A DNA stretch of 43,943 nt from Thermoleophilia bacterium (GCA_009694305.1 SHVL01000019.1:1-43943), one strand, 5' to 3'; positions 7,441 to 18,293 are shown, counted from the first letter of the stretch. Notes: a model not told the origin generated them from the sequence alone. Numbers and translations: made by a program.

Positions 7441-8427
7441 GTGGACCTCGATGTCGTGTTCCTCGGGACGTCGGGTTCGGCTCCCACAGCCCGCCGGGCT
7501 ACGTCGGCCACGCTCGTGCGCCGTGGGGGTGACCGCCTGTTGATCGACTGTGGCGAGGGTACCCAGCGGCAGTTGCTCCGTTCCGACGTGGGCCTCGTGG
7601 ATCTCGAGGAGGTGTTTCTCACCCATCTGCACGCCGATCACTATCTCGGCCTTCCCGGGATGCTCAAGACGTTCGCGTTGCGCGGGCGCGAGGTGCCTTT
7701 GACCGTCTACGGCCCGAGCGGGCTTCGCGACCTCCTCGGCGCACTCCGCCGCGTCTTCGGGAAGGTGACATACCCGATCGAGACGGTAGAGATCGGACCC
7801 GGAGACGTACTCCCTCGCTCCGGCTACGAGATCCGTGCTTTTGCCGTTGACCACCGCACCGAGGCCATCGGCTACCTGATTGCGGAGGCCGCACGGCCAG
7901 GCCGCTTCGACGTCGCGATCGCCGCCGACCTCGGCGTGCCGCCCGGGCGGGAGCGCGGGGCCCTGCAGCGGGGCGAGACCGTGACCCTCGCCGGGGGCGA
8001 GACAGTGCACCCCGATCAGATTCTCGGGCCCGAGAGGCCGGGCCGCTCGGTCGCTCTGAGCGGCGATACGGCGCCTGCTGCCACGGTCGTCGCCGCCGCA
8101 GAAGGAGCCGACCTGCTCGTCCACGAGGCGACCTTTTGTGCCGACGAGCTACAGCGAGCACGTGAGACCGGCCATTCAACCGCAGGTGAAGCTGCGCTCG
8201 TCGCCCGGGAAGCGGGAGTGCGCATGCTCGCACTGACGCACGTCTCGAGCCGCTACTTCGGCGGCGAGGCCGGCGAGGAGGCGAGGCAACTCTTTCCCAA
8301 CTCGGTCGTACCGGCAGATTTCGACGTCATCGAGATTCCGTTTGCGGAGCGCGGAGAGCCGACACTCGTGCATCGGGGTGCGCGCCGGGGTCGCTCGCCG
8401 GCGGCCCGGGGAGAGCCGCAGTCGTGA
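7441..8427 (+). CDS. rnz: Ribonuclease Z
   Basis: A 328-residue metallo-beta-lactamase-fold nuclease that trims the 3' trailer from tRNA precursors, needed before CCA addition when CCA is not encoded, as for the tRNA here. The zinc-binding motif is HLHADH (His62, His64, Asp66, His67); FLGTSGSAPT opens the fold. Later ligands are in VDHRTEAIGY, LSGDTAP and LTHVSSRY. The GHSTAGEAALVA segment is typical of RNase Z. The last 20 residues are a basic tail. The start is GTG. The gene ends in a GTGA overlap with the methyltransferase gene, so the two are co-translated. Confidence 0.93.
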   Translation: MDLDVVFLGTSGSAPTARRATSATLVRRGGDRLLIDCGEGTQRQLLRSDVGLVDLEEVFLTHLHADHYLGLPGMLKTFALRGREVPLTVYGPSGLRDLLGALRRVFGKVTYPIETVEIGPGDVLPRSGYEIRAFAVDHRTEAIGYLIAEAARPGRFDVAIAADLGVPPGRERGALQRGETVTLAGGETVHPDQILGPERPGRSVALSGDTAPAATVVAAAEGADLLVHEATFCADELQRARETGHSTAGEAALVAREAGVRMLALTHVSSRYFGGEAGEEARQLFPNSVVPADFDVIEIPFAERGEPTLVHRGARRGRSPAARGEPQS

Positions 8428-9182
8428 CCGCGCCGGCGCGCCCCGACTTCGACGCTCGCGCCCGCAGCTATGACACGCTTCGTCCGACCGACGCGAGCTG
8501 GTGGGAGGCATTCGCAGCCCTGGTTGAGCTGGGTGATCTGCGCGGCCGGCGCGTTCTCGACGTCGGTTGCGGCACCGGCCGGCTCGCGGCTGCGTTGGTC
8601 GACGAAGCGGGTGCGAAGGTGTGGGGCATCGACCCGAGCGACGAGATGGTCGCCGTCGCCCGCGCGACTCTCCCGGCAGGTGTTGGCGTACGCCGGGGAA
8701 ATGCGGAGCAGCTTCCGTTCCGGGACGGCTGGTTCGACCGGGTGACAATGTCACTCGTCCTCCACCTCGTGGACCGTCCCCGCGCACTCGCCGAAGCGCG
8801 GCGAGTCGTTCCGGCCGACGGCCGGATCGCGATCAGCACCTTCCATCCACAGCACTTCGAGTCGTACTGGCTCAATCCGTATTTCCCGTCTATCCGGGAG
8901 ATAGACGAGACCAGATTCCCGACTCCCGAGGCGATGCGACTCGAACTCGCGCAGGCCGGGTTCGTGCGCTACGAGGAACGACTGCTTACAACCGCGGGGA
9001 CAATCAGCCGCGAGGCGGCGCTGGACCGGATTCGCGGTCGGCACATCTCTACGTTCGATCTTCTGACCACGGAGGAGGTTGCGGAGGGGACGAAGCGCGC
9101 CGAGCGCGAACTCCCCGACAGCGTCCAGCAGCGGCTCGTCCGACTCGTCGTCGTCGGCCGCGCAGGTCGAGCTACATTCTGA
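8424..9182 (+). CDS. Class I SAM-dependent methyltransferase
   Basis: 252 residues starting at a GTG that shares bases with the rnz stop (GTGA). Motif I is VLDVGCGTGR (about 44-53), followed by the acidic residue that binds the ribose in GIDPSDEM and the motif-III-like EARRVVPADGRIAIS. This is a UbiE/type-11 style fold with no substrate-binding insert I can name. The substrate is unknown; coupling to rnz hints at an RNA or small-molecule target but does not show it. The 3' end overlaps the convergent glycosyltransferase gene by 11 bases. Confidence 0.85.
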   Translation: MTAPARPDFDARARSYDTLRPTDASWWEAFAALVELGDLRGRRVLDVGCGTGRLAAALVDEAGAKVWGIDPSDEMVAVARATLPAGVGVRRGNAEQLPFRDGWFDRVTMSLVLHLVDRPRALAEARRVVPADGRIAISTFHPQHFESYWLNPYFPSIREIDETRFPTPEAMRLELAQAGFVRYEERLLTTAGTISREAALDRIRGRHISTFDLLTTEEVAEGTKRAERELPDSVQQRLVRLVVVGRAGRATF

Positions 9183-11190
9183 CGAACGCGACCCTGGTCG
9201 ATCCGACCAGGCCGGCGCTCCGGATCTCAAACGTGCATCTTCCTGCGCCGTTCGCGTTTTTCGGTGCCGGGACAGAGCCGCTCCAGACCTCTTCTGATGC
9301 AAGCGGTATCCGCATAACCCGGGTGCCATCCACCGCGATCACGACCGGCGTGCCCTGCTTTCCCAACAACGTGAGTTCGAGGCGTCCCTTCGCGCACCCG
9401 TAGACGTAGACGCGCACCGGCTCGACTATGTCGCCGTTCGGTTTCAGGCCTATCGTCCAGGTCGAAAGTCGCGGCGACCCGGGCGTACGCCAGATCCGCA
9501 ACCCCGCCTGATCGAGATCCACTTGCGCGATCTCGGCCAACGGCTCGCCAAAGAACGTGACGGCGGTCGACGCAACGATCTCGCGGCCTCGGAGCGGACC
9601 ACCTTGGTCCGTGAAGAGAACGCCGTCGTACCTTGGCGACGCTATGGCTGCAGAAAGGAACCCAGGTGCCGGTCCGGGAAGACGCGCAACCCGCTGGATG
9701 CGGTCGTTCCAGAACGCTGTCTTCCAGACCCCGTTCCAGTAGCTGCTGCCGCCGTAGAGGTACGTGACCGGTTCGGTCGCAACGTCGTTCACCCATGTCC
9801 TTGCGGCCGTCCCGAAAAATCGGTCATTGTCGATACGCGCCAGTTTCGTGATCTCGGACGACGCGAGCACCGACGCGCCGGCAAGGCCGAAGCCAATGAG
9901 GATCGGAACCAGTGCGGCGGCGCGCCGAGGCAGTATCACCGCAACGGCGACGAGTGATACGGAGAAAATCATCCACGCGAATTCGAGAAAGTGGCCAGAT
10001 GTGGCCTCCAGAAGGCGGTCGAGCGGCACCGTCATGAACGCGTCCGGCGTCGCGAAGGGCGTGACGAAGGTCCGAATCGGGAGCACCACCGCGGGGACTG
10101 CGACCGCGAAGGCGATCATCGAAGTCGCCGGCTGAGGGCGAGGGAGCCCGCGTGCCAGCCAGACGCAGAGACAGGCGAAGAGCGGAGGCGCGGCCACGAT
10201 CAGGTCGCGCTCCGCGAGCTGCCCGACATATCGGGAAGCGAACGCCCCGACCTGAATCGTCAGCCACAGCGACGTGGACAGCGAAACGGCAACCAGAGCG
10301 CGTACGCCGGGGTCACTCTCGCGACCCCGAACAGCGCCATACGCGAGCACACCGAGTGCTACGAGTGGGATGCCGAGCACGACGAGAAACAGGTCGCCGA
10401 CGTGGTAGAGAACCCAGCGAGCGACCTTGCCGGTGTCATAGGCCGTGCTGACCGTGTCGCTGTAGGCGCCGAGCACCCCTGTGATGCTGCCGTCAGCGGC
10501 GAGCCGGAACCCAACCCAGAGTACGCCGACTGCGGCGATCGCGATCCACGTCGGGGCGAGGCGAACCATGACCCGTCGGTCGCGGGCGAACCACGCATCG
10601 AGAAGAGCTGCGGTCACGAGGATGGGGATCAGGATCGCCCCCTGGAGCCGTGCCGCGATCGCGAGTCCGAGCGCAACGACGAGCACGATCTGGCTTGCCG
10701 GCGATGGCCGCACGATGGCGCGTGCCACGAACCACAAGGCGAGCGTGGCGGCTGGCAGGAACGCGGCCTCGCTCATCAGAAGACCGCTGTAGGCGAGTGA
10801 CGGCAGGCACGCGGTGAGGGCGGCGGCGACGAGCGCCCAGGTATTCCCTGCCAGCGGTCGAACCCAGGCCCAGACGACGGCCGCAGCGAGTGACATCAGG
10901 ATTGCCTGGCCCAACTGGATCGCCGTGACGCCGGCGGCGGGGCCTAGTACGTGAAGCGGGAGGCCGACGAGGAGTGGGTATCCCCCGTAAAATGGCCCCG
11001 TCGCGCCGATCAACGTGCCGTGGCCCGTGTCCCACAGCGAGCGGCCGAGCAGGCCGTAGATCATCTCGTCCGGCGCGATCCACGGCGCCGCGAGCGATCT
11101 CGAGGCCGCAAAGCGCAGCCCGGCCGATGCGGCGACGAGGACCACGATAGGCAGGGCGGGCCACATCCACAGCCTCGCGACGCGATTCAT
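9172..11190 (-). CDS. Large membrane glycosyltransferase, GT-C (PMT/ArnT-like) fold
   Basis: 672 residues with about ten to twelve hydrophobic helices over the first 440 residues, and a soluble beta-rich C-terminal region (about 450-672). The first outside loop has the acidic motif APDEMIYGLLGRSLW, the position of the catalytic/metal aspartate in GT-C enzymes that use polyprenyl-phosphate sugars. The helix after GATGPFYGGYPLLVGLP is typical of this group. It probably moves a sugar from a lipid carrier onto a wall or surface glycan outside the membrane. The acceptor is unknown. It starts at an ATG divergent from the pyr operon, and its 3' end overlaps the methyltransferase gene. Confidence 0.75.
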   Translation of the reverse strand: MNRVARLWMWPALPIVVLVAASAGLRFAASRSLAAPWIAPDEMIYGLLGRSLWDTGHGTLIGATGPFYGGYPLLVGLPLHVLGPAAGVTAIQLGQAILMSLAAAVVWAWVRPLAGNTWALVAAALTACLPSLAYSGLLMSEAAFLPAATLALWFVARAIVRPSPASQIVLVVALGLAIAARLQGAILIPILVTAALLDAWFARDRRVMVRLAPTWIAIAAVGVLWVGFRLAADGSITGVLGAYSDTVSTAYDTGKVARWVLYHVGDLFLVVLGIPLVALGVLAYGAVRGRESDPGVRALVAVSLSTSLWLTIQVGAFASRYVGQLAERDLIVAAPPLFACLCVWLARGLPRPQPATSMIAFAVAVPAVVLPIRTFVTPFATPDAFMTVPLDRLLEATSGHFLEFAWMIFSVSLVAVAVILPRRAAALVPILIGFGLAGASVLASSEITKLARIDNDRFFGTAARTWVNDVATEPVTYLYGGSSYWNGVWKTAFWNDRIQRVARLPGPAPGFLSAAIASPRYDGVLFTDQGGPLRGREIVASTAVTFFGEPLAEIAQVDLDQAGLRIWRTPGSPRLSTWTIGLKPNGDIVEPVRVYVYGCAKGRLELTLLGKQGTPVVIAVDGTRVMRIPLASEEVWSGSVPAPKNANGAGRCTFEIRSAGLVGSTRVAFVRM

Positions 11191-11291
11191 TTCTCGGCGA
11201 TCTCCGTCACAGGCACACCCGTTTCCTTTCGATTCGTCAGCGGCGACAGGGATAAGCGTACCCTTGATTCGGCGTCGTCAGATTCATGCCG

Positions 11292-11297
11292 TATACT
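11292..11297 (+). promoter_or_regulatory. -10 element of the pyr operon
   Basis: TATACT, close to consensus. A start near 11304 gives a 41-base leader made almost wholly of the PyrR element and ribosome site. No -35 at normal spacing is seen. Confidence 0.5.
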
Positions 11298-11310
11298 TCC
11301 CTGTGAACCT

Positions 11311-11340
11311 TTAAACCGGCCCGGAGAGGCCGGAAAGGAG
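11311..11340 (+). promoter_or_regulatory. PyrR RNA-binding element abutting the pyrR ribosome site
   Basis: The leader reads TTAAA, then the stem CCGGCC (11316-11321), loop CGGAGA, and stem GGCCGG (11328-11333). It continues directly into AAAGGAG, the ribosome site of pyrR. The loop-plus-flank CCCGGAGAGGCCGG fits the known PyrR binding-loop consensus with the conserved GNGAGG core. Because the hairpin touches the Shine-Dalgarno sequence and no terminator hairpin follows, PyrR-UMP binding should repress translation, as reported for mycobacteria, rather than cause Bacillus-style attenuation. Confidence 0.8.
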
Positions 11341-11344
11341 CACG

Positions 11345-11929
11345 TTGGGAAAGCACGCCCCGGGCCAGTCGGCACCGAAGATTCTGCTCGACTCCGCTGC
11401 AATCGCACGGACGCTCTCGCGGATAGCGCATGAGCTGATCGAGCGCAACGCCGACCTCGAGAACCTTGCGCTCGTCGGCATCCACACGCGTGGTGTGCCG
11501 ATCGCCGGCCGCCTGCAAGCGCTCGTCGCCGAGCGATCCGGCGTTCTCGTCGATATCGGGGCCGTGGACATCACCTTCCACCGTGACGACGTACTCGCCC
11601 GCGGCGGCGGCTCGCCGCTCCATGCCCAGCCCGTCGTCCGCGGCACCGAGCTCGACTTCCCGCTCGAGGGAAAGACGGTCGTGCTCGTGGACGACGTCCT
11701 CTACACCGGCCGCACGATCCGGGCGGCAATCGATGCCCTGCTCGAGTACGGCCGCCCCGCACGGGTGCAGCTGGCAGTCCTCGTAGACCGGGGGCATCGT
11801 GAGCTCCCGATTCGCCCCGACTACGTCGGCAAGAACGTCCCGACCGCGAGCAGCGAGCGAGTGAGCGTCGAGCTCGGCGAGACCGACGGCCACGATCGTG
11901 TCCTGCTGGCCGGGAGCCCCGATGACTGA
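11345..11929 (+). CDS. pyrR: Pyrimidine operon regulator PyrR / uracil phosphoribosyltransferase
   Basis: 194 residues from a TTG start five bases after AAAGGAG. The phosphoribosyltransferase fold includes the PRPP loop [14 protein letters not shown] (Asp116-Asp117), and the family-typical [14 protein letters not shown] near 45 and [12 protein letters not shown] near 160. PyrR binds pyr mRNA when UMP is high; many also make UMP from uracil and PRPP. It is the first gene of a seven-gene operon and most likely controls its own translation through the hairpin just upstream. Its stop overlaps the pyrB start by eight bases. Confidence 0.96.
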   Translation: MGKHAPGQSAPKILLDSAAIARTLSRIAHELIERNADLENLALVGIHTRGVPIAGRLQALVAERSGVLVDIGAVDITFHRDDVLARGGGSPLHAQPVVRGTELDFPLEGKTVVLVDDVLYTGRTIRAAIDALLEYGRPARVQLAVLVDRGHRELPIRPDYVGKNVPTASSERVSVELGETDGHDRVLLAGSPDD

Positions 11930-12917
11930 GGCGGCGTCCGTGCGGCTACCCGTCGTCCGGCAGGATGACGATGCTCGACCGCGCAGGCACCTGCTCGGTA
12001 TCTCCGACCTCGACCGGGACGACATCGAGCGACTTCTCGGCACTGCTGCGACGATCTCGCGCTCACTCGACCGTGAGGTCAAGAAGCTGCCGGTGCTCCG
12101 CGGCCGCCTCATCATCAACGTCTTCTACGAGTCGTCTACGCGCACACTTTCCAGCTTCGACCTCGCAGCCAAGCGCCTCTCGGCCGACACGATGGCCGTC
12201 AGGTCGTCGGGCTCCTCGGCCGACAAGGGCGAGTCGCTGAAGGACACCGCTTTGACGCTCGCGGAGTACGACCCCGACGTGATCGTGATCCGGCACCCGC
12301 ACATCGGCGCCCCCGATCTCGTTGCGAGGGCAACGCGCGCCCACGTCGTCAACGCAGGCGACGGAAAACATCAGCATCCCACGCAGGCACTTCTCGACCT
12401 CTACACGATGCGCGAGGCACTCGGCCGACTCGAGGGTCTCCACGTCGCGATCGTTGGCGACGTGCTCCACTCACGGGTCGCCCGTTCGCTGATCGAGGCC
12501 CTCACGCTCGTCGGCGCGAGGACGACGCTCGTCGGCCCGCCGACACTCATCCCGCGGGGTATCGAGCAGATGGGCTGCGAGGTGTCCACCGCGATCGGTG
12601 ACATCGAGGCCGCCGATGTCGTCTACGTGCTTCGTATGCAGCAGGAGCGGATGAGCGCGGGCGCTGCGTACGTCCCCTCGCTGCGCGAGTACGCCGCCGA
12701 GTGGGGCGTCACACCGGGGCGGCTGCGTCCGGGGCAGATCGTCATGCACCCGGGCCCGATGAACCGCGGTGTCGAGATCGATCCTCGCGTGGCCGACTCC
12801 GACGTCTCTCTGATCAGCACGCAGGTGCGCTTTGGCCTCGTCGTGCGGATGGCCGTTCTCTACGACCTGCTCGCCGGCGGCCCGACCGGCGACGGACTCC
12901 CTCTTGAGGTTGCATGA
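11922..12917 (+). CDS. pyrB: Aspartate carbamoyltransferase catalytic chain
   Basis: 331 residues; ATG at 11922 overlaps pyrR. It condenses carbamoyl phosphate with aspartate, the first committed step of pyrimidine synthesis. The carbamoyl-phosphate site is SSTRT (71-75), with the 80s-loop KGESLKDT, then [13 protein letters not shown], and the aspartate-side GPMNRG near the C-terminus. A 20-residue leader precedes the core [17 protein letters not shown]. No pyrI regulatory chain is present; next comes the dihydroorotase gene, in a four-base ATGA overlap, as in many bacteria where PyrB and PyrC form a joint complex. Confidence 0.97.
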   Translation: MTEAASVRLPVVRQDDDARPRRHLLGISDLDRDDIERLLGTAATISRSLDREVKKLPVLRGRLIINVFYESSTRTLSSFDLAAKRLSADTMAVRSSGSSADKGESLKDTALTLAEYDPDVIVIRHPHIGAPDLVARATRAHVVNAGDGKHQHPTQALLDLYTMREALGRLEGLHVAIVGDVLHSRVARSLIEALTLVGARTTLVGPPTLIPRGIEQMGCEVSTAIGDIEAADVVYVLRMQQERMSAGAAYVPSLREYAAEWGVTPGRLRPGQIVMHPGPMNRGVEIDPRVADSDVSLISTQVRFGLVVRMAVLYDLLAGGPTGDGLPLEVA

Positions 12918-14197
12918 CGCTCTTCTGGCCTGACAGGCCGGGCGACAGCCTGGCGATCCGCAGCGCGCGTGTCCTCGATCCCGCAACGGGAATCGACGGC
13001 GCCTTCGACGTCACGATCGAGGATGGCGTCATCACGTCGCTCGTGGCAGCGGCCGAGCCGGCCCACGGTCTCCTGCTTGCGCCCGCCTTTGTTGACCCAC
13101 ACGTGCATCTCCGTGTACCCGGCCGTGAAGATGAGGAGACGATCGCGACGGGCACGGCAGCCGCAGCAGCGGGCGGCTACTGCGCCATCCTCGCGATGCC
13201 GAACACCGATCCGGTCGTGGACTCGGCTGCGGTGCTCGGTGCGTTGATCGAGCTGGCGCGCGAGGACGCCGTCATCCCGACCGGCTTCATGGCGTCGATC
13301 TCGAAGGGCCAGAGGGGAGAGGAGTTGACCGAGATGGTCGAGCTCGCGCGTCTCGGCGCGGCCGGTTTCACCGACGACGGCTTTCCGGTGGTCTCGGCCG
13401 GCCTCATGCAACGCGCCCTCCAGTACAGCGCTGTCGCCGGGAGGCTGCTGACGCTCCACGAGGAGGAGCCGACGCTCTCCAGGGACGGACAGATGAACGA
13501 GGGCCCGGTGTCAGCGGCACTCGGCCTCGCCGGCTGGCCGTCGGTGGCCGAGTCCGTGATGATCGAGCGCGACTGCTCTATTGCCGCATATCTGCAACGC
13601 CCTCTGCATATAATGCATTTGACAGCGCGGGAGTCCGTCTCCGCGGTACGTGCCGCCCAGGCCCGTGGCGTTGCCGTGACCGCCGAGGTCTCCCCGCATC
13701 ACCTCTGCCTGACCGACGAAACAGTGCGCACTCTCGACACCAACTACAAGATGAATCCGCCGCTTCGCTCGGAGGATGACCGGCAGGCGCTCATCGAGGG
13801 CCTCCGGGACGGCACGATCGCCTGCATCGCGACCGACCACGCGCCGCACGCCCGGCACGAGAAGGAGACGCCGTTCGAGGAGGCGGCCTTCGGTGTCACG
13901 GGCCTCGAGACGTCGTTCGCTGCGATCTACACCTTCCTCGTCGAGACCGGTGAGCTCGATCTCGACCTCGTGCTCGAGCGAATGTCTACCGGCCCGGCGC
14001 GCGTGTTCGGCCTGCCCGTGCCCCGGATCGCCGTCGGTGAGCGCGCGAACCTCGCCCTGATCGACCTCGATGCCGACTGGCGCGTGACCGAGGACGGCTT
14101 CCGGTCGAGGTCAGCGAACTCCTGGCTCCTCGGCGAGACGCTCCACGGCGCGATCGTGAAGACGATCGCGAACGGCAGAGTGGTGCACGCGGCATGA
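12914..14197 (+). CDS. pyrC: Dihydroorotase
   Basis: 427 residues, type I (amidohydrolase) dihydroorotase that closes carbamoyl-aspartate to dihydroorotate. Metal ligands are seen in DPHVHLR (His63, His65), HIMHLTA, AEVSPHHL and CIATDHAPH (Asp308). The GRED segment follows the first motif as in the family. It starts in an ATGA overlap with pyrB and ends in an ATGA overlap with carA, so its translation is tied to both. All catalytic positions I can check are intact, so this is not the inactive PyrX-type subunit. Confidence 0.96.
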   Translation: MTLFWPDRPGDSLAIRSARVLDPATGIDGAFDVTIEDGVITSLVAAAEPAHGLLLAPAFVDPHVHLRVPGREDEETIATGTAAAAAGGYCAILAMPNTDPVVDSAAVLGALIELAREDAVIPTGFMASISKGQRGEELTEMVELARLGAAGFTDDGFPVVSAGLMQRALQYSAVAGRLLTLHEEEPTLSRDGQMNEGPVSAALGLAGWPSVAESVMIERDCSIAAYLQRPLHIMHLTARESVSAVRAAQARGVAVTAEVSPHHLCLTDETVRTLDTNYKMNPPLRSEDDRQALIEGLRDGTIACIATDHAPHARHEKETPFEEAAFGVTGLETSFAAIYTFLVETGELDLDLVLERMSTGPARVFGLPVPRIAVGERANLALIDLDADWRVTEDGFRSRSANSWLLGETLHGAIVKTIANGRVVHAA

Positions 14198-15237
14198 GCA
14201 GCGGCTACATCGCGCTCGAGGATGGCACTGTGCTCGCCGGCCGGTCGGTCGCCGCGCCAGGTATCGCATTCGGAGAGGCGGTTTTCACCACCGCGATGAC
14301 CGGCTATCAGGAGACGGTCACCGATCCGAGTTTCGCCGGCCAGCTCGTCACTTTCACGGCACCGATGATCGGCAACTACGGGGTGGCCGACGGGCGTCTC
14401 GAGTCTCCGCAGCCCTGGGTCAAGGGAGTGCTGATGCGCCGGTGTGGCGGCGTGGCGTGGGCCGAGTGGCTCGCAACGCACGGCGTCGTCGCCCTCGAGG
14501 ATGTAGACACGCGCATGCTCGTGCTCCGGATCAGGGAGGCGGGTGCCATGCGGGCAGCGGTTGTCGGCGACGAGGGTGAGCTGAACGCGGCCGCGGCGAT
14601 CGACCTGATCAGGCAACAGCCCTCGATGGAGGGGCAGGCGCTCGTCTCGACCGTCTCGTCTGTCGCACCCAGGCGATTCAACGACAACGGCCGCGTACGC
14701 GTAGCTGTCGTGGACTACGGCGCGAAGGCGTCGATCATGCGCCGTCTGCAGCGCGCGGGAGCGTCGGTCACGGTGGTTCCCCATGCTGCCTCGGCGGATG
14801 ACCTCGCCGGCTACGACGGCGTGCTGCTCTCGAATGGGCCCGGTGACCCGGAGCCGCTCGTAGACGAGGTTGCGGCCATCCGCGATCTCCTCGGACGCAC
14901 GAGCGTCCTCGGCATCTGCCTGGGACACCAGTTGCTCGGGCTCGCCACCGGGCACGAGACGTACAAGCTCCCGTTCGGCCATCGGGGTACGAACCATCCG
15001 GTACTCGAGCGCGCCACGGGCCGTGTTCTCGTCACGAGCCAGAACCACGGGTTCGCCGTTGCCGCGACCGGCGACCGCGAGGCGACCTACGTCTCGCTCT
15101 ACGACGGCACCGTCGAGGGGTTCGACTACCCGGAACTGAACGCCCGTTCCGTCCAGTTCCATCCCGAGGCAGGCCCGGGCACGCATGACGCATGGCCGAT
15201 TCTCGAGCGCTGGGTCGAAGGGCTGCAACCCGCCTGA
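14194..15237 (+). CDS. carA: Carbamoyl-phosphate synthase small (glutaminase) subunit
   Basis: 347 residues. The N-terminal CPSase-specific domain (1-160) opens [16 protein letters not shown]. The C-terminal class I glutaminase (165-347) has the triad Cys242 ([10 protein letters not shown]), His323 and Glu325 (FHPEAG). It releases ammonia from glutamine for the CarB subunit. The stop and the carB start share one base (TGATG at 15235-15239), ensuring balanced synthesis of the two subunits. Confidence 0.97.
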   Translation: MSSGYIALEDGTVLAGRSVAAPGIAFGEAVFTTAMTGYQETVTDPSFAGQLVTFTAPMIGNYGVADGRLESPQPWVKGVLMRRCGGVAWAEWLATHGVVALEDVDTRMLVLRIREAGAMRAAVVGDEGELNAAAAIDLIRQQPSMEGQALVSTVSSVAPRRFNDNGRVRVAVVDYGAKASIMRRLQRAGASVTVVPHAASADDLAGYDGVLLSNGPGDPEPLVDEVAAIRDLLGRTSVLGICLGHQLLGLATGHETYKLPFGHRGTNHPVLERATGRVLVTSQNHGFAVAATGDREATYVSLYDGTVEGFDYPELNARSVQFHPEAGPGTHDAWPILERWVEGLQPA

Positions 15238-18200
15238 TGCCACGCCGCACCGATATTTCGTCGATCTGCCTGATCGGCTCCGGCCCGATCGTGATCGGAC
15301 AGGCCTGCGAGTTCGACTACGCGGGGTGCCAGGCGCTGAAGGTGCTGCGCGAGGACGGATTTCGCACGATCGTCATCAACTCGAACCCCGCCACGATCAT
15401 GACCGACCCGGGCTTCGCCGACCGCACGTATATCGAGCCGCTGGACGTGGCGGGCGTCACCGACGTCCTCCGTCGCGAGCGTCCCGATGCGCTCCTGCCG
15501 ACGCTCGGAGGGCAGACCGCGCTCAATCTTGCGATCGAACTGGCAGAGGCGGGAGTTCTCGACGAGCTCGGTGTCGAGCTGATCGGCGCCCGGGTGGACG
15601 TGATCCGAAGGGCCGAGGATCGCTCGCTCTTCCGCGACGCGGTCGAGAGTTGCGGCCTGCGCACACCCCGCTCACAGATCGTCACCTCTCTCGACCAGCT
15701 CGGCGAAATCCCCGCCCCGGCGGTGGTACGGCCCGCATTCACCCTGGGCGGGCACGGCGGTGGCTTTGCGGAGACGGAGGAGGAGTTGCAGGCGGTGGTG
15801 GAGCGGGGGCTGCGAGAAAGTCCGATCACGCAGGTTCTGGTCGAGGAGTCGATCCGGGGCTGGGACGAGTACGAGCTCGAGGTGATTCGCGACCTCAACG
15901 ACAACGTGGTGATCGTGTGTTCGATCGAGAACCTCGACCCGATGGGCGTGCACACGGGAGACTCGGTCACGGTCGCCCCGCAGATGACGCTCTCCGACGA
16001 GGCCTACCAGGAGCTGCGTGACGCCTCGGTAGCGATCATCAGAGCGGTCGGGGTCGAAACCGGCGGCTCCAACATCCAGTTTGCCCGGCATCGCGAGACC
16101 GGCGACGTCCGTGTGATCGAGATGAATCCGCGCGTGTCGCGGTCGTCCGCGCTCGCCTCGAAGGCGACCGGCTACCCGATCGCCAAGGTGGCGGCGAAAC
16201 TGGCCGTCGGCTACACCCTGGACGAGATCCCGAACGACCTCACGAAGACGACGCCGGCGAGCTTCGAGCCGACCCTGGACTACGTCGTCGTCAAGTTCCC
16301 AAGGTTCGCGTTCGAGAAGTTTCCGGGCGCCGACACGACACTCGGCACCCAGATGAAGTCGGTCGGTGAGGCGATGGGGATCGGCCGTACCTTCACGGAG
16401 GCGTTCCTCAAGGCGTTCGGCTCCCGCGAGCTCGATCCCGGCTCTGCCACCCCCTGGGCGACGTTCGACGACATTCCCGACGGCGTGCATCCCTGGTTCA
16501 AGGAACAACTTGCCCAAGCACGGCGGGAGCTGTCGTCGCTCGACATCCTCCGCGCCAAGCGTGCGGGCTGGGGTGACGACTCGATCGGTGCAGCGTGGGG
16601 CACGAGCGGCGACGACGTGCGGCGCGTGCGGAAAGCGAAGGGCATCAGGCCCTCGTACCGGCGCGTGGACTCGTGCGCGGGAGAGGTAGATGCGGGGTCG
16701 AACTACTACTACTCAACCTGGGGTGAGGAGGACGAGGCGCTCCCCGCGGCGACGAAGCCGCGTGTCGTGATCATCGGCTCGGGCCCGAACCGGATCGGCC
16801 AGGGAATCGAGTTCGACTACTGCTGTGTTCACGCAGTGCAGACGTTCCGCTCGCTCGGCTACGAGGCGGTGATGATCAACTGCAACCCGGAGACGGTGTC
16901 CACGGACTACGACACCTCCGACCGGCTGTACTTCGAGCCGCTCTCGCCCGAGGAGGTGCTCGCCGTCCTCGACCGGGAGCTTCCCGAAGGCGTCATCACG
17001 CAGTTTGGAGGCCAGACGCCGCTGCGCCTCGCACGTCACATCGAGGCCGCGGGATACAGGATCATGGGAACGCCGCTGACGGCGATCGATCTGGCCGAGG
17101 ATCGTGAGCTGTTCGGGGCGCTCGCCGAGAAGCTGGGTATCCGCTGTCCTCCGTGGGCCACGGTAGAAGGGGCAGACGACGCTCTCGCCGCTGCCACCGA
17201 GATCGGCTATCCGGTCCTTGTCCGCCCGTCGTACGTGCTCGGCGGCCGTTCGATGCGGGTCTGTTACGACGACGCACAACTCCGTAGCGCGATGAGCGCC
17301 GTCTCGGGCTCTGTCCTGGTCGATCGGTTTGTCGAGAACGCGGTCGAGATCGACGTCGATGCACTCTGTGACGGTGAGGACGTCTATATCGCCGCCGTCA
17401 TGCAGCACGTGGAGGAGGCGGGCGTCCACTCCGGTGACTCCTCGTGTGTGCTGCCTGCCCCGTCGCTCACCCTCGCAAAGACGCTCGAGGTGGAGCACAT
17501 TGTCAAGCGCCTGGCACCCGCACTCGGTGTCGTTGGCCTCCTGAACATCCAGCTTGCGATCGCCGACTCCACCGTCTACGTGCTCGAGGCGAACCCGCGC
17601 GCGTCGCGCACCGTTCCGTTTGCGTCCAAGGCAATCGGCATCAACCTCGTCGAAGCTGCGTGCAAGCTTGCTGCGGGGGAGAAGCTTTCCGACCTCAACC
17701 TCCCTCCACCCAGGCCCCAGCAGGTGAGCGTGAAGGCGGCCGTTCTGCCCTTTGCCCGGTTCCCGGGCGCCGATGCCGTGCTCGGGCCCGAGATGCGTTC
17801 CACGGGCGAGGTGATGGCGAGCGCCTCGGATCTGCCCACTGCGTTCGCAAAGGCCGAACGAGCCGCGGGACGGCCGCTCCCGGCAACAGGAACCGCGTTC
17901 CTCTCCGTCAACGACAACGACAAGTCGAGCGTCGTCTCGATCGCAGCAGCGCTCGCGGGCCTCGGATTCGAGCTCATGGCAACAGACGGCACTGCGGGCA
18001 CTCTGCGTGCGGCAGGCCTCGAAGTGGGGGAGGTGGCAAAAGTCGCAGAGGCGGCCGCAGACGAACAGACGGTCGTAGATCTCATTGCCGAGGGCCGGTG
18101 CGACCTGATCATCAACACGCCGCAGGGTTCGGGGGCCCGGGCCGACGGGTACAGGATTCGCGAGGCCGCGCTCGGTGCTCGGGTGCCGTGCATCACGACC

Positions 18201-18293
18201 ATCGCAGGAGCGGCAGCGGCCGTGCACGCGATCGCGAACGCCAGGGCCGAGACGGCACTTTCGCTGCAGGAGCGCATCGGGACGGTGGCATGA
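15237..18293 (+). CDS. carB: Carbamoyl-phosphate synthase large subunit
   Basis: 1018 residues, two homologous ATP-grasp halves plus an MGS-like allosteric domain. The first half begins [17 protein letters not shown] and the second [17 protein letters not shown], the duplicated signature of CarB. Metal-binding [14 protein letters not shown] and [14 protein letters not shown] mark the two ATP sites. The C-terminal domain (about 880-1018) has the UMP/IMP-binding [13 protein letters not shown]. It makes carbamoyl phosphate for both pyrimidines and arginine. The ATG at 15237 is chosen because it overlaps the carA stop; an earlier in-frame ATG at 15192 lies inside carA. Confidence 0.98.
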   Translation: MPRRTDISSICLIGSGPIVIGQACEFDYAGCQALKVLREDGFRTIVINSNPATIMTDPGFADRTYIEPLDVAGVTDVLRRERPDALLPTLGGQTALNLAIELAEAGVLDELGVELIGARVDVIRRAEDRSLFRDAVESCGLRTPRSQIVTSLDQLGEIPAPAVVRPAFTLGGHGGGFAETEEELQAVVERGLRESPITQVLVEESIRGWDEYELEVIRDLNDNVVIVCSIENLDPMGVHTGDSVTVAPQMTLSDEAYQELRDASVAIIRAVGVETGGSNIQFARHRETGDVRVIEMNPRVSRSSALASKATGYPIAKVAAKLAVGYTLDEIPNDLTKTTPASFEPTLDYVVVKFPRFAFEKFPGADTTLGTQMKSVGEAMGIGRTFTEAFLKAFGSRELDPGSATPWATFDDIPDGVHPWFKEQLAQARRELSSLDILRAKRAGWGDDSIGAAWGTSGDDVRRVRKAKGIRPSYRRVDSCAGEVDAGSNYYYSTWGEEDEALPAATKPRVVIIGSGPNRIGQGIEFDYCCVHAVQTFRSLGYEAVMINCNPETVSTDYDTSDRLYFEPLSPEEVLAVLDRELPEGVITQFGGQTPLRLARHIEAAGYRIMGTPLTAIDLAEDRELFGALAEKLGIRCPPWATVEGADDALAAATEIGYPVLVRPSYVLGGRSMRVCYDDAQLRSAMSAVSGSVLVDRFVENAVEIDVDALCDGEDVYIAAVMQHVEEAGVHSGDSSCVLPAPSLTLAKTLEVEHIVKRLAPALGVVGLLNIQLAIADSTVYVLEANPRASRTVPFASKAIGINLVEAACKLAAGEKLSDLNLPPPRPQQVSVKAAVLPFARFPGADAVLGPEMRSTGEVMASASDLPTAFAKAERAAGRPLPATGTAFLSVNDNDKSSVVSIAAALAGLGFELMATDGTAGTLRAAGLEVGEVAKVAEAAADEQTVVDLIAEGRCDLIINTPQGSGARADGYRIREAALGARVPCITTIAGAAAAVHAIANARAETALSLQERIGTVA

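Noticed and set aside
11264-11269. TTGATT as -35 of the pyr operon
   Set aside because: Spacing to TATACT is 22 bases, too long for a normal sigma-70-type promoter.
16713-18227. Long minus-strand open frame opposite carB
   Set aside because: It mirrors the codon bias of carB, which is unmistakable in the other direction.
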